From: Trichoplax adhaerens
Taxonomy: Eukaryota; Placozoa; Uniplacotomia; Trichoplacea; Trichoplacidae
Length of the DNA stretch: 64,000 bases
Direction of reading: 5' to 3'
Assembly (NCBI RefSeq): GCF_000150275.1
Contig: NW_002060946.1
Span: forward strand, 1,941,454-2,005,453
Below, piece by piece: positions 50,075-64,000 of this stretch. The translations under genes and the position numbers were made by a program. Under the pieces are notes generated by a model that had not been told where the DNA came from, did not search any database, and was given only the letters and a program-made list of their open reading frames with translations. Every line of letters starts with the position of its first letter. The first letter of the stretch is position 1.

Positions 50075-50165
50075 AGGTCTTCATGGTCTGGTCCGGTCCA
50101 GATCAAAGGTCTACTATGATGGTCCGGTCTGGTCTGGTCCAGTCCAGACCTTGGTCTGCAGTCCA
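50075..50165. repeat. GGTCY/GGACC repeat cluster
   Basis: Repeated GGTCC and GGTCT with complementary GGACC/AGACC copies, for example TGGTCTGGTCCGGTCCAG. A third distinct self-complementary short repeat in the same kilobase. Confidence 0.8.
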
Positions 50166-50433
50166 TATGGACTATAGATTATGCCATAATCATGATGGCC
50201 TTCTTGAAGTCAGGGACTTGCAAGACTACTGTCCTGTAGACTGTAGTATTTGTAGTCTTGAAATAAATGGAGCTTTTAGCCGGGGACCTGTAGAAGACTA
50301 GTACAGTATTAGTCTTTTGAAGCCCTTTTGCAGTACTACAGTTAACGTTAACACCATGGACCATAGCAGTACCAGGAACTAGTGAGTACAGTGAGTAGTA
50401 GGACTGAGTAGTTGACCAAGGTCTCTCCCTCAC

Positions 50434-50476
50434 TAGTCCGTGGTAGTACTGTAGTGCACAGTACTACCACGGACTA
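50434..50476. repeat. Perfect 19-bp hairpin
   Basis: Arms 50434-50452 and 50458-50476 are exact reverse complements (outer part TAGTCCGTGGTAGTACTGT) around a 5-nt loop AGTGC. GTACW blocks lie nearby (50510-50567). Confidence 0.9.
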
Positions 50477-50567
50477 ACGCTGGACACCAACGACTTTGAA
50501 GAGATAATACAGTACAATGTACTGTAATGTACAGTACTGTACACTCGTGTCAATACTACTGTACTGT

Positions 50568-53286
50568 GGATTATTTAAAGCTGCGACATTTTTTTCCTCT
50601 TAATAAACTCGGAAGCGCTCTCAGCAAATTCTCCTTAGTTGCCCAAAATCAACACCACAAGCGATTTGGGTTGGCTTGTAGGAAGGAAAAAAAAAAAGTT
50701 GGTAGGTAACTTATCCAAACCATTAATGTACAATAATTATCTTCAATCCCTCTAGTTGTTATCAACATGTTATCTATGAATATACTCACTTGTACTAGGG
50801 ATAAAGTGTATCAGAAAAAGTTCATTATAGCGCTTTAGTAAATTATAATACGCAATACATTATACATAAGTCAACAAAGGTTCAAATGGATCCGATTGAA
50901 AATGACATCGGCATGATCAATCTCACTATGCAATTAGTATCTTACACCCAAGGCCAGTTGGTATGCTGTACTTGTACATTATCAAGTCATTGAATTGGAA
51001 AGTATTGGCCTATCTTGCCAGGATAATAATGAATCGTTAGGTGCCGTCACAATCTACTGCCACCGCACGATCCACAGTATCAAAGTTAGGCTATGCATAC
51101 GGTAGATACACGTATTTTCCAGTCCGTCTCTAATTCATTGATTGTTTCATCATTTTTTTTATGTTGGAGAGCCGTTGATATAAAATGAATTACTTCACAT
51201 TTCATGAAATAGCCTTATGTGCAGATTAGCGTGCCCTATTTCTTTCCATAGTTATTGTACCATCATCTCTCTAATCTGTAGAGGATGCGAGAAGTGCAGA
51301 TTTTTTACCATGATAATTGAAATGCTGTAGGGGAAGGATAGTCCACTGTGGTGTTGACCATTGATATTATTATTAATTTGGCTCAACCATCCTTTCCAAT
51401 TTTGATCGACTATATTAACTATGGAATGCTTGCATAACTTTAAAAGCCTATCAATATCACTGTAACCCTCAAAGCTGCAATCACCAGTAGTTATTCAGCT
51501 TGAAATAAAACACAGCAAAAGGATACTTTACGGCGAATATTCAACATGGAGCGAATCATACAGCTTGTATTATAATTGATTGTACACCAGATGGATATAC
51601 AGTATGATACACTACCAGTATATCACTTTATGTCGTACTGTAGTCATGATAGAATAACAATCTTGTATTCAATTGGTCCAACTTACCAAGATATTTGCAA
51701 TAATTCGACAGTGAAACCCCATTTTTCCTGTAAAGGACACGCGGTCATTTATCTACAGTACTGTAAGTTGGACCCCGAGTAAATTACTACCATACGAGTA
51801 TGGAAGTCAACGACTACTCTAGAACATTTCGCTTTAGCAATCTGTCTTTAAACTCCTTTTGAAATTGTGTGATCAAATACCACATGGGATAAAAAGTAGA
51901 TAGTAATTAATTTATTACACCCATAATAAGCTATTGTGACGAAGTTTAAAATACGCTTTCACTGTTGTGTCTACCTTATATCCGAAACGAGGATTGGCAA
52001 AGCCTTTTTGATGTGATCTTTGCTCTTGGATTTCAAATACTTACTGTTGCTTTATACGTATGTCATAGTTTTCCGGTACTATTGGTTCTAAATTAGCCTA
52101 TCAAAAAATGACTAAACTCAACATGATATGAACAGTAATACTTTGTTAACCATAAATACCATCATTGTCCCTGTCACCAACTGATTATACACCATTATAC
52201 ATTTCGTATAGATCATTGACCCACATCATAGCAACGTACACACTGCATCGTAAAGATTTCTTAATGATGAGTTATAGTCTCGTTTTATTTCCATTATAGT
52301 ACAATTAAACTTTCTATATTGCATGACAAAGTGCAGTTTTGTATGCTGTATATTTCATTAAATCCTCAAGCAAGCGGACGGACGATAAGGTCTTGTATAC
52401 CACAGAAATCTCTCTTCATAAACTGACTGTACCTACTAACAATACGAAATTGTATAGAAAAGACTTTTATCTCGGTCATGCTGACCATCGTTTACCTTCT
52501 CTTTGGATAAATCGAATTTAATTTGTTCATATCTTATCAATCGAATAGGACACTTTTTGCTGTATTCTATCTGCAGTCGTTCTACACTACTGAACGAGGG
52601 GTTACATTATCATCATGCAAGGAATGCAAAGTTTAAATATAGATTAACTGATCCGCTCATGGTCAATTAAGTAACTGTAAAATCAAATTTCTGTCCGTCC
52701 TTACGAATTTGAACATTAATTGGATCGTATTCATTTGTGTTATTTGCTTATATCTTGGTTCAATTTTTAACTATGACTCATAATCGTGAACCCAAGTCTG
52801 TATCAAAGTTTGCTATCTAGCCATACCAGTCAAGCACCTTGTTTCATGATAACTATTCTGCTACAATATAATTTAGTTTAAACTTTTCGGAAGATGTTAA
52901 GTAACAGAAACACTAGAAATCCTATTAGTTATAGCTTGTTAATCAATTTTCCTTGTTATGCTATCACTGAAGTTGTATATTATAATATCTCCATGGTTGT
53001 TAGTACAGTAGAGTCATGATGAGTGAATGATGGAATCGATGGGCGTAGTGCAGTACAGTACAGGAGATACAATAAATATCCTTATAGTACAGTACAGCAT
53101 CTTTACGTAGTACAGGGACAACTTGGCATAGGCTACATAAAATGATCATTAGTTTATGTATCTAATGTACTTGAAGATTGTACTCACGGTTCAATTTACA
53201 CTGCATCATATTTGATTTGAAGTAGGACTAGGTCATTTCCTAAAATATTTACATTTTATAATAAAATTGTATATTTTTAATAAGAA
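50568..53286. other. Intergenic, LSM8 repeat mosaic to AHCYL gene
   Basis: Mostly AT-rich. Two stretches look faintly coding on the plus strand but cannot be joined to a gene: an ATG-led 25-codon segment at 50886-50960 ending at GTATGC (MDPIENDIGMINLTMQLVSY..) and an open frame at 51591-51782 (MDIQYDTLPVYHFMSY..). GTACW blocks occur at 53048-53063 and 53081-53099. Otherwise nothing seen. Confidence 0.35.
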
Positions 53287-57186
<3,900 letters not shown>

Positions 57187-58325
57187 CTCTTAACTGTGTA
57201 ATAGTCACTATTGATATAGCCATCTCGAATCGACTTACGGTAGTACTAACATGGTTTATATCCGATAATTTTTTGGATTATAGGTATTAAACCATCACAT
57301 CATTCATACTTTGTGAAAAAACATTTTTTCATGCAGAATCTATAAAGTATATATTGTATTTCGTTGTTATGGTTATGTTCGTTGACTGAATATACTTTAA
57401 TATATTGTTGATACATTTATTACGTTATGCTGTAGTGTATATCCGACATATGTATATATAATTAAACTTACTAAACAATGCATTATCCTTTGCGTTGATT
57501 TATCTGCTGAAGAGAGCTTTCATATCAACACCAAACGTAAGCATGTTCTGGCAGCATCGTAAAGCTGCAGGTATCAATCAACAACCAGAATTAGTTGACA
57601 AATATAAAGTGAAATAGTCGAGCGCTATATAATAAATTGTATTTTGATATGATACGCAGTGCATGGCATCATTTTATTCGAAAATTTTACAACCCATTTA
57701 CACATTAAATGTTCGACGAAGTGAAATAATATTACCAAACCTATTTCGATTCAAATGCTGCGTAAAATAGAAATTGTAACGAAATATGAAAGAGGACACA
57801 AAGTACACCAGATTTTTATATTCATAATTATAATCGCAACCGAGGTATTATTACTAAATACAGTGAAAGGCAATCTTTTACATACATTTTATATTAGACC
57901 ATACATTATTATCGGAAAAGGTAATCAGCTAAAAGATCTTATACGCTCGTGCCACTGACACAAATAACAAATGTGTCACTATAGATTCACTCTATATATA
58001 TATGGAAGTAAAGTAGGCATGTACAACAGCAAAGAAAGTTTCCTTTCATCTTGATATTTAAAACGGCTGTACGTCCTAGTCTTGCTACTTGCCGTAACAA
58101 TGGTAACTAAACTACTTACAGTATATGATTAAGGTTTTAGCTGCACTAAGCTACTTATTTAGGAGGTATCAGACTCTGATAAGTAATATTATAAAGGCAA
58201 TGATGTCAACTTTCTAGATCAGCACATGTTTACCATATGTATTACCTACGATAGCTTCATCACAATTTGAGAGCAAAAATTGAATTCGTGCGTATTATTT
58301 TGAACAGGTATCGAGATTTTGTCGT
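57187..58325. other. Intergenic, AHCYL to NRF1-like
   Basis: AT-rich. A 24-codon ATG-led frame at about 57546-57617 (MFWQHRKAAGINQQPELVDK..) has balanced composition and could be a small exon or micropeptide; it matches nothing I know. A 67-codon frame at 57755-57958 is isoleucine-rich and looks like chance. Confidence 0.3.
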
Positions 58326-58975
58326 TAGATAGGGTTGCAACCACGAAAGTATTTTAAGGCATTATAGCAGTAGAACCGTCCGGATTGAGAATTCGTATTA
58401 TCTGATGGTTTGGTCTTTTACATTTATGATTTAATTGATATTGGGTCTTAGATATAACGTTATCATTATCTTCTATACTTGGCCAATTTTTAATCGCTTG
58501 ATTATGTCTTTTACCTGAACAAGGATGATATCATGATCTCCTTCAGGGTCAATAGCGATCCTATGTATTGCTTGATGATCCCCATCCCTTAATTGATCGA
58601 GTTTGAATTCTTTCATGATCGATCGACTTGGCTAATTATGCAATCCGAATTAGTCCCGGCAATTTGATGGATGATGTTTCTCGACGGAATGTTGGCATCG
58701 AGTATCATTCTTAGAACATCTATTGCGACGTTCCTATTGTTCTGCTGTATTAAATGATCATTTATTGGATTCAACTCGGGTGAAACATTAGCTACGCAAT
58801 GACTGCTTGTAAGACAATTACCAGTTGAATGTGAATGAGCAGTACAAATTAATTGACAGCTATTATATTCTACGAGAGATGGTTATGGATTATACAGTAC
58901 AAGGTACCACCTGGAAAGTGTGATAGACAACATGGTGAAGTTATCACTTGTAAATGGCATACACTACTTTGTTGA
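58326..58975 (-). CDS. Possible 3' coding remnants of the NRF1-like gene
   Basis: Several minus-strand stretches have coding-like composition. One runs from an acceptor near 58975 (SGHAMSHQQSSVCHLQVITS) through a possible ~55-bp intron near 58860-58910 into CQLICTAHSHSTGNC.., then NPINDHLIQQNNRNVAIDVL, ending at TGA near 58618. A second (MKEFKLDQLRDGDHQAIHRI..) overlaps that stop in another frame. A third ends ..RILNPDGSTAIMP at 58351. They could be the Gln/Asn-rich activation region of the NRF1-like gene, broken by frameshifts or by introns I cannot place. NRF1 also has an NPDG segment in that region. Confidence 0.3.
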
Positions 58976-59021
58976 TGAGACATTGCATGGCCAGACCTAT
59001 TTTCCAAACTGGTTAAGTTAG

Positions 59022-59330
59022 TTAAGTTAGCATTAGGCAAGAACTGACATGATATTTATGGGATTTGTCTTGATTCGGAAGATTTGCGTTGGTTATTTCA
59101 TAACTTGTTTGTAGACATTTTTCAGCTATTGGTAGGACATGGACAGAAGTATCGGTCTGCGAGTTATCGACATAGAGAGAATGATTTTGATTTTGATCGG
59201 CATCATTAGCATCATTCGCTGAATTATTGAGTAAATCTTCACCATAGTTTCGAAGATTTGCGTTAGTTATTTTACAACATGTTAGTAGATATTTTTCAGC
59301 CATTGGTAGGACATGCACAGAGGCATTGGT
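59022..59330 (-). pseudogene. In-frame continuation of the NRF1-like ORF past the TAG
   Basis: The reading frame continues without further stop for 102 codons after the TAG at 59331-59333, covering the second tandem unit and ending at 59022. It has no start codon of its own apart from GTG. Either it is decayed coding sequence after a CAG-to-TAG change, or it belongs to a downstream exon. Confidence 0.45.
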
Positions 59331-59425
59331 CTACGAGTTATCGACGTAGAGAGAATTACTTTGATTTTGATCAGCATTATTTGCATCTTTCGCTAAATAA
59401 TGGAGTAAATCTTCACGATAATAGT
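59078..59425. repeat. In-frame tandem repeat of 174 bp (58 codons)
   Basis: Units 59078-59251 and 59252-59425 both begin (plus strand) GAAGATTTGCGTT. On the minus strand they encode ..EDLL..DANDADQNQNHSLYVDNSQT.. and ..EDLL..DANNADQNQSNSLYVDNS-stop. The unit nearest the NRF1 domain has TAG where the other has CAG. Confidence 0.88.
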
Positions 59426-60077
59426 ATCGATAACAATTTGATACAATATTACGCAGGGCCTCGGTCCACGGTACTTTAGTTTTCTGAAAATCATCTCGAT
59501 GATCACTCTTGATATTTCTCCAAGGAATATCAGGTGGCCACCAGTGAGGTTTTGCATCTTTACAGCCCCAGCCTATCTTACGACGTCCAGTTGTATATTT
59601 GATTATCACAGGTATAAATGAGCGTAATTCTGTTTGCTTCATTTCAGTGATACTAATGATCGGTAAATCAGATTTTGCACCCTGTATGCCATGAGCTTGG
59701 TCGTATGATGGCGATATCGGAGAATTATTGGGTAATTGTTTTAAACAATTCTGTAAATCATTCATAACCCAGGGAGCTAAATTTTCTATAATGCATTTCA
59801 AAGGTTGAGCACCGTAGACATGAAATTTCTCTCTGTGTTCATTGGCAGTAGAAGAAGTGCAATGATTATTATAATAATCGATCAAGACTACTTGTTGTCC
59901 AACGCAGACCGCAAACTCCTCGACTAATTTTCGCAACTTACGTAAAAGGTGTCGTCGTAATCTTCGTCGTCGTGACTGATCTTGAACAAAAGTATAATTA
60001 TTATACCTGGCTAAATAATATTCATCGCCGCATGCTTTGATTCTAAGAGCCTTTGATTGATGACCATTCTCTGTCAT
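59331..60077 (-). CDS. NRF1/EWG-type transcription factor, DNA-binding domain, intronless
   Basis: A single open frame of 248 codons from ATG 60075-60077 to TAG 59331-59333; a TTG-initiated extension upstream is not needed. It contains the NRF1 dimerisation and DNA-binding domain: a basic run SRRRRLRRHLLRKLRKLVEE, FAVCVGQQVVLI, KFHVYGAQPLKCIIENL, MKQTELRSFIPVIIKYTTGR, KIGWGCKDAKPHWWPPDIPW, and VPWTEALRNIVSNCYRYYYR followed by EDLL. NRF1 proteins bind GC-rich palindromes in promoters of mitochondrial and housekeeping genes. Family members usually have introns in this domain and a long acidic/Gln-rich C-terminus; here the domain is one exon, and the C-terminus is cut by a TAG inside the first of two tandem repeats. 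Beyond the TAG the same frame stays open to 59022. It may be an intronless paralog, or the stop may lie in an unrecognised intron. Confidence 0.85.
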   Translation of the reverse strand: MTENGHQSKALRIKACGDEYYLARYNNYTFVQDQSRRRRLRRHLLRKLRKLVEEFAVCVGQQVVLIDYYNNHCTSSTANEHREKFHVYGAQPLKCIIENLAPWVMNDLQNCLKQLPNNSPISPSYDQAHGIQGAKSDLPIISITEMKQTELRSFIPVIIKYTTGRRKIGWGCKDAKPHWWPPDIPWRNIKSDHRDDFQKTKVPWTEALRNIVSNCYRYYYREDLLHYLAKDANNADQNQSNSLYVDNS

Positions 60078-61160
60078 TTTAGCAAAAAAACAAGCGATGG
60101 ATTGATATTGCAATTTAATTTTAAATGTACTCTACACTAAGTGTAGACTGTACAATCATTAAAAAACATGTGGCTAATGGTATTTTATATAGCAGAGACT
60201 GCACTGGACTGTTTGTTGTCTACTTTATTATTGCATGTCGATATCTCCATCTTAAATTAAATTTTAATTGGAATACAGTACTGTACAGTTATGGATCAAC
60301 ATGCAATCTACATGCATTATACAGTAAATAAAGTATAGGCCAAACGCGTAGCGAATGTCACTTTGAATTTGTGTATCTTACACTGTACAATCGATATTCT
60401 CATCGACCAGTATGTCCATCAATATTAGCAATTTTATATTAGCTTCTCCGGGCAATTTTTTATCCGTTTGCCAACCCTCTTTTAAACTACAGAACAGCAT
60501 TGGCTACTGAACGTCCAGCATATTAAGTGAAACGTCATGAATCATCTTTATGATCAAGCTGATCTATCTTGCTATGACTGCAGTTTTGACTATAGACAGA
60601 CGAATATTTTAAAAACGATAGCGATCCATTCCCTGTAATGAGCAAAAGACTGATACAGTTTACAGTTGTTTCTATGATATAATCTCTGAGATGTTTTCCA
60701 CACAGTAGAGTGGAATGCACCTTCTATCAGGTTAGCTTGCACCCACCATGATCTCAGTAACTCATTGAACTTCTTCAGTAAAGCAAGAAAATGATACTCT
60801 GTGCCTGCATCCAAGCAACAAAGTGTGAAATTTTTGATTATAGCGTTACCCTACTGCATGGATATGCATAAAATGATAGCTTACCCCGTTGACTAAAGAT
60901 TAAAAGTCCTTCTAGCTAATAAAGACAATCAATTTACACTCAGTGCACCAGTTCTTGTTCAATGTGGAAGCAGCTGCGGTCACATAACGCCAGAAGCTCT
61001 TTTACAAGTATTTCATATTAGTGAATGTACTAGTACAGTATTCCTTGCTGTAAAGAAGTACTTCTCATATACAGAAAACTACTTTTGTAACCTAATACCA
61101 TGTTTGAAGCCTCTTTCTACAAGTGCACTCGCAAGAATATCATAGATTTATCCTATTAAA
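60078..61160. other. Intergenic, NRF1-like to transposase remnant
   Basis: AT-rich with a short GTACW block at 60275-60290. A minus-strand frame at 60590-60814 (..LLRSWWVQANLIEG..) has no recognised family. Nothing else seen. Confidence 0.4.
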
Positions 61161-61167
61161 ACGACCG

Positions 61168-61622
61168 CCTTCTATCGTACACCTCAGTGTGAGAAACAGC
61201 AACATGTAACGTTAGACCAGCGCGCATTGATCGTCCATCTTATGGCTGAGCATAAGTATGCGAGTATAGCTCGAAGACACTTTACTAAAACGTATGAGAA
61301 AATCAAGCCTACCTTAACCACATTTAAAAGGATCTATAAGAAATATCACGAAACCAATAGCCTCAAAAATCGACCACGTTCTGGTCGCCCATCGTTCGAT
61401 GCCCAACGCATACCGCCAATTCACGCAGAATAACGTCAAAATCCCACTGTTTCTGTTCGCCAATTAGCCAAGAAGACCAATATCCCTAAAGCGCAAATCC
61501 ATCGTCTTCTTCGTAAGATTAAAGGGTATCCATCCATGTATAATTCTACTCAGGAGGAAAGACAATCAGTTGATATTGAGATAGGAAAGCAGGTACGCAA
61601 ACGTATGTTGTGGAAAAAATAG
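61168..61622 (+). pseudogene. Tc1/mariner-like transposase, decayed N-terminal part
   Basis: One reading frame with a single TAA at 61431-61433. It encodes a helix-turn-helix region (LIVHLMAEHKYASIARRHF), a GRP-type linker (LKNRPRSGRPSFDAQ), and after the stop a second helix-turn-helix (NPTVSVRQLAKKTNIPKAQI, then HRLLRKIKG), ending at TAG 61620-61622. This two-HTH arrangement with a GRP linker is the paired-like DNA-binding region of Tc1/mariner/IS630 transposases. The DDE catalytic domain is not visible downstream and no terminal inverted repeats were found, so this is a fragment. Confidence 0.62.
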
Positions 61623-61899
61623 AATTTTCGATGGAGGCAAATGATGGATAAAAAATTGCATATTATTTCTAGCGCGTACCTTTCCATACACGATATTTGG
61701 CTACATATATCCAACGGATGGTAAATTTACAATCTGCTCAAAGGATACACAAAATAATGGCTGCAGCTCTCGGTAGTTTCTAATCTGCGTATATGATCAT
61801 GAAAACTTTATACTGTAAATCATGACAACGAATAATATACGCGCATAGACAGCGAACTTGATTCATGTTGACTTTCTCGGGATATAAAGATCCCTTTTA

Positions 61900-62660
61900 G
61901 AGTTGAAAATGTCAATATACAAATGGACAGCACTTTATATTCTTATTTAACAACTAGCTTAGCTTTGCACAGCAGAAACGACGCAATCACTTTTACTTCT
62001 CATGGCTTATGGTAGACTTGCAAACTTTCTGCTATCGTTCTTGGTAATTAATTTAACACCTGTAAAATTACAACCACGAGCTATCTAGCTCGATGCGTAA
62101 TATCTCTGCTAATTACTGTATTACCTTGCATCAATAGAGGAAATCCAAAATTATCCTACGAATATACGCGTACAAATGTACTTTACGTGTAAATTCTTGT
62201 TCAACAACTAGATTAGCGCTTTTCATAGTAGAAAAAGAAATAATCACTTTTATTTCTCATGACTTATGCTAGGCTTGCAATCCTCCTGCTATCGTTCTTG
62301 ATACATTAATTAATTAATTAAATCTTAAGGACAAAATCATTCTTAGGAATGGCCGTAACATATACGCATAATTATAATTATTGTCCTGCATCGAATAAGA
62401 ATCCAAAGCTGTTCTATATACAAACATTCTTTACGTACGCATATATTCTTGTTCAGCAGATAGATTAGCGCTTTCCATAGTAGAAACAACACAATCACTT
62501 TTATTTCTAATTGTTTATGGTAGACTTATAAATCTGCTATCGCTCTTGATATATTAGTAAGTACGTCTAGAATTACAATCACTAGTTATCCCTAGCTAGA
62601 TGCGTAACATCTCTGCTAATAATTATCCTACATCATATCGGAAATCCAAAACTGCAAGGC
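61900..62660. repeat. Diverged tandem satellite, about 250-bp period, three units
   Basis: Related blocks start near 61957, 62211 and 62461 (AGATTAGCGCTTT in the clearest two), each containing CAATCACTTTTA(C/T)TTCT and CTGCTATCG(T/C)TCTTG(G/A)TA. Spacing is 254 and 250 bp. Divergence is considerable. It is AT-rich and non-coding. Confidence 0.75.
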
Positions 62661-64000
62661 AAATGATAATAATCAAGCGAGACCTCTGAATCATCTAAAG
62701 CAGTTTAAGAAATGTGAAATTTTATAAGGTAATACAGCAATTGCAAATTTGATTTTAGATCATGATCATCTTCTAATTTATACGAGGCATTTTCAGATTA
62801 TATGCGTATTAATATTAAAGAAGGAATGAATTATGATATAAATTATATCGAAACCTCCATAGGCCTAAAGATTTAGCGGAAGTTTAATTTCAATTAACTA
62901 AAATTAATAAAAGAATATGTGTCCTTATATGACATATCTATAACATCTACATGTCTACATGGCATGCTGTGGTAATTAACATATTAAGATATTTTCTTCG
63001 TTGCACTTCTCTTCAGGCTAAAGCTACAGCGAATTCAATAATTAATGTTATTGCCAGGGGGATAAATTTATGGTTAAAACTAATGAAATCCTTTTTACGA
63101 TCAGCTGATGATCCAACGAATCTTGATATCAATCTGTACTGAAATGTGAAGTACTGTAAATTATCTTAATTTTCTTATTATTGTATCTCTTAATTGCGAG
63201 GCGATAAAGATCGGTCATTGTTTCCTTATTATTCGAATAATCTTTCGACTATATGAAATTGAAAGTCATGATATTATTGCAACCTTCACATTTTATCTGA
63301 TAAATAACTTATCATCGACTAATATCGAAGAAGGTCATTCTGCTATCATAACCAAAATTTACAATTCTTTTAGATTTAGGTCTTTGTATTTATATAACTC
63401 ATGCAAATAACATGATCAAGATCAGTTAGTATTTTATAAACTAATAACTATTGGCGTATCTTAACTTAATAAAGTAATGCTACAGGCATATTGTTATTGC
63501 TGTAGGAAATGACGTTTTAGTATATACGCATAATTATAATAGATAGCCTGCTGCCTATAATTGATCTCAATTTTAGTGTTATTATCGAATAATGGTGGAC
63601 TATTTTATTTATGTATATCCGGCATGCACGCATATTGTATAGCAAGGAATGATTATTAATAGTATTAATATTTAATGACGATGATGGTTATACGTCATAA
63701 TGATATTGAAATTACGCCTACATGATATAACAACATTTTAGTTATTCAATTACATCATAATTAGACCATACAATGCAACTGCCATTTAATTTTGTACATC
63801 TTAAAGTAGAGTTAGCGACATCAGCAACGAAAGGTATTGGTATATATGCCATAAGTGTTCGATCCATACACTGTAAAAGTCATGAGATATTCACAAATTT
63901 TATTACTTAAATCAATTTAAAGACAAAGTTTGTAATGAGGTTGTTCCATCGCTAGATGTGCAGTATTTTAGCAACTGCGAAATTTTTCCAAATTGGATAA
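62661..64000. other. AT-rich end region
   Basis: One plus-strand open frame, 62951-63142, contains a possible acceptor (CTTCAG at 63011-63016) followed by AKATANSIINVIARGINLWL and ending ..PTNLDINLY at 63142; it may be a terminal exon of an unidentified gene. Nothing else recognised. Confidence 0.3.

Overview
The window is nuclear DNA from an animal. It is AT-rich, its genes are dense and rich in short introns, and the splice sites are canonical GT..AG. The gene set (IFT172, Mediator MED20, LSM8, replication-type histone H4, 5S rRNA, an NRF1-type transcription factor, an AHCYL/IRBIT-type protein, a LEG1-family secreted protein and a probable calcium-channel alpha2/delta subunit) is metazoan. 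The compact intron-rich layout and very conserved proteins suggest an early-branching animal such as a placozoan. That placement is inference; no marker here proves it.

Layout, left to right. The 3' end of a probable alpha2/delta gene (+, to 802) faces IFT172 (-, 1663-14875, 54 exons, 1745 aa). A GTACW pentamer hairpin island (about 14980-15960) precedes a two-exon LEG1-family gene (+, 16508-17830). A sparse stretch holds a possible orphan terminal exon and a small TIR-only protein (-, 20140-21107). Two identical 5S rRNA genes (-) lie at 22430-22547 and 23063-23180. A 111-bp unit repeated three times leads directly into a short-chain dehydrogenase gene (+, 24249-26018), and the start codon lies in the third unit. 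MED20 (-, 27322-27936) carries a tandem duplicate of its own 3' end. DALRD3 (+, 28857-32683, 13 exons) follows, then a 101-residue U1-type double zinc-finger protein (-, 33210-33708) and histone H4 (-, 34965-35276) with its 3' stem-loop.

A GDP-mannose 4,6-dehydratase gene (-, 36567-40956, 14 exons) is intact except for an in-frame TAG where an invariant Trp is expected. EEF1AKMT2 (+, 42613-44517) and MFSD3 (-, 45113-46978) converge. LSM8 (-, 47983-49417) is followed by a 0.9-kb mosaic of self-complementary short repeats. An AHCYL-type gene (+, 53287-57186, 16 exons), an intronless NRF1-like ORF (-, 59331-60077) with in-frame tandem repeats and a stop downstream, a decayed Tc1/mariner-like transposase fragment (+) and a diverged ~250-bp satellite complete the window.

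The genes are unrelated housekeeping and signalling loci, not an operon. They share tight packing, mixed orientation and islands of a palindromic pentamer microsatellite that lie between genes and outside every exon I mapped. I reconstructed exon chains by hand, checking splice dinucleotides and phase at each junction; lengths quoted are from those chains.
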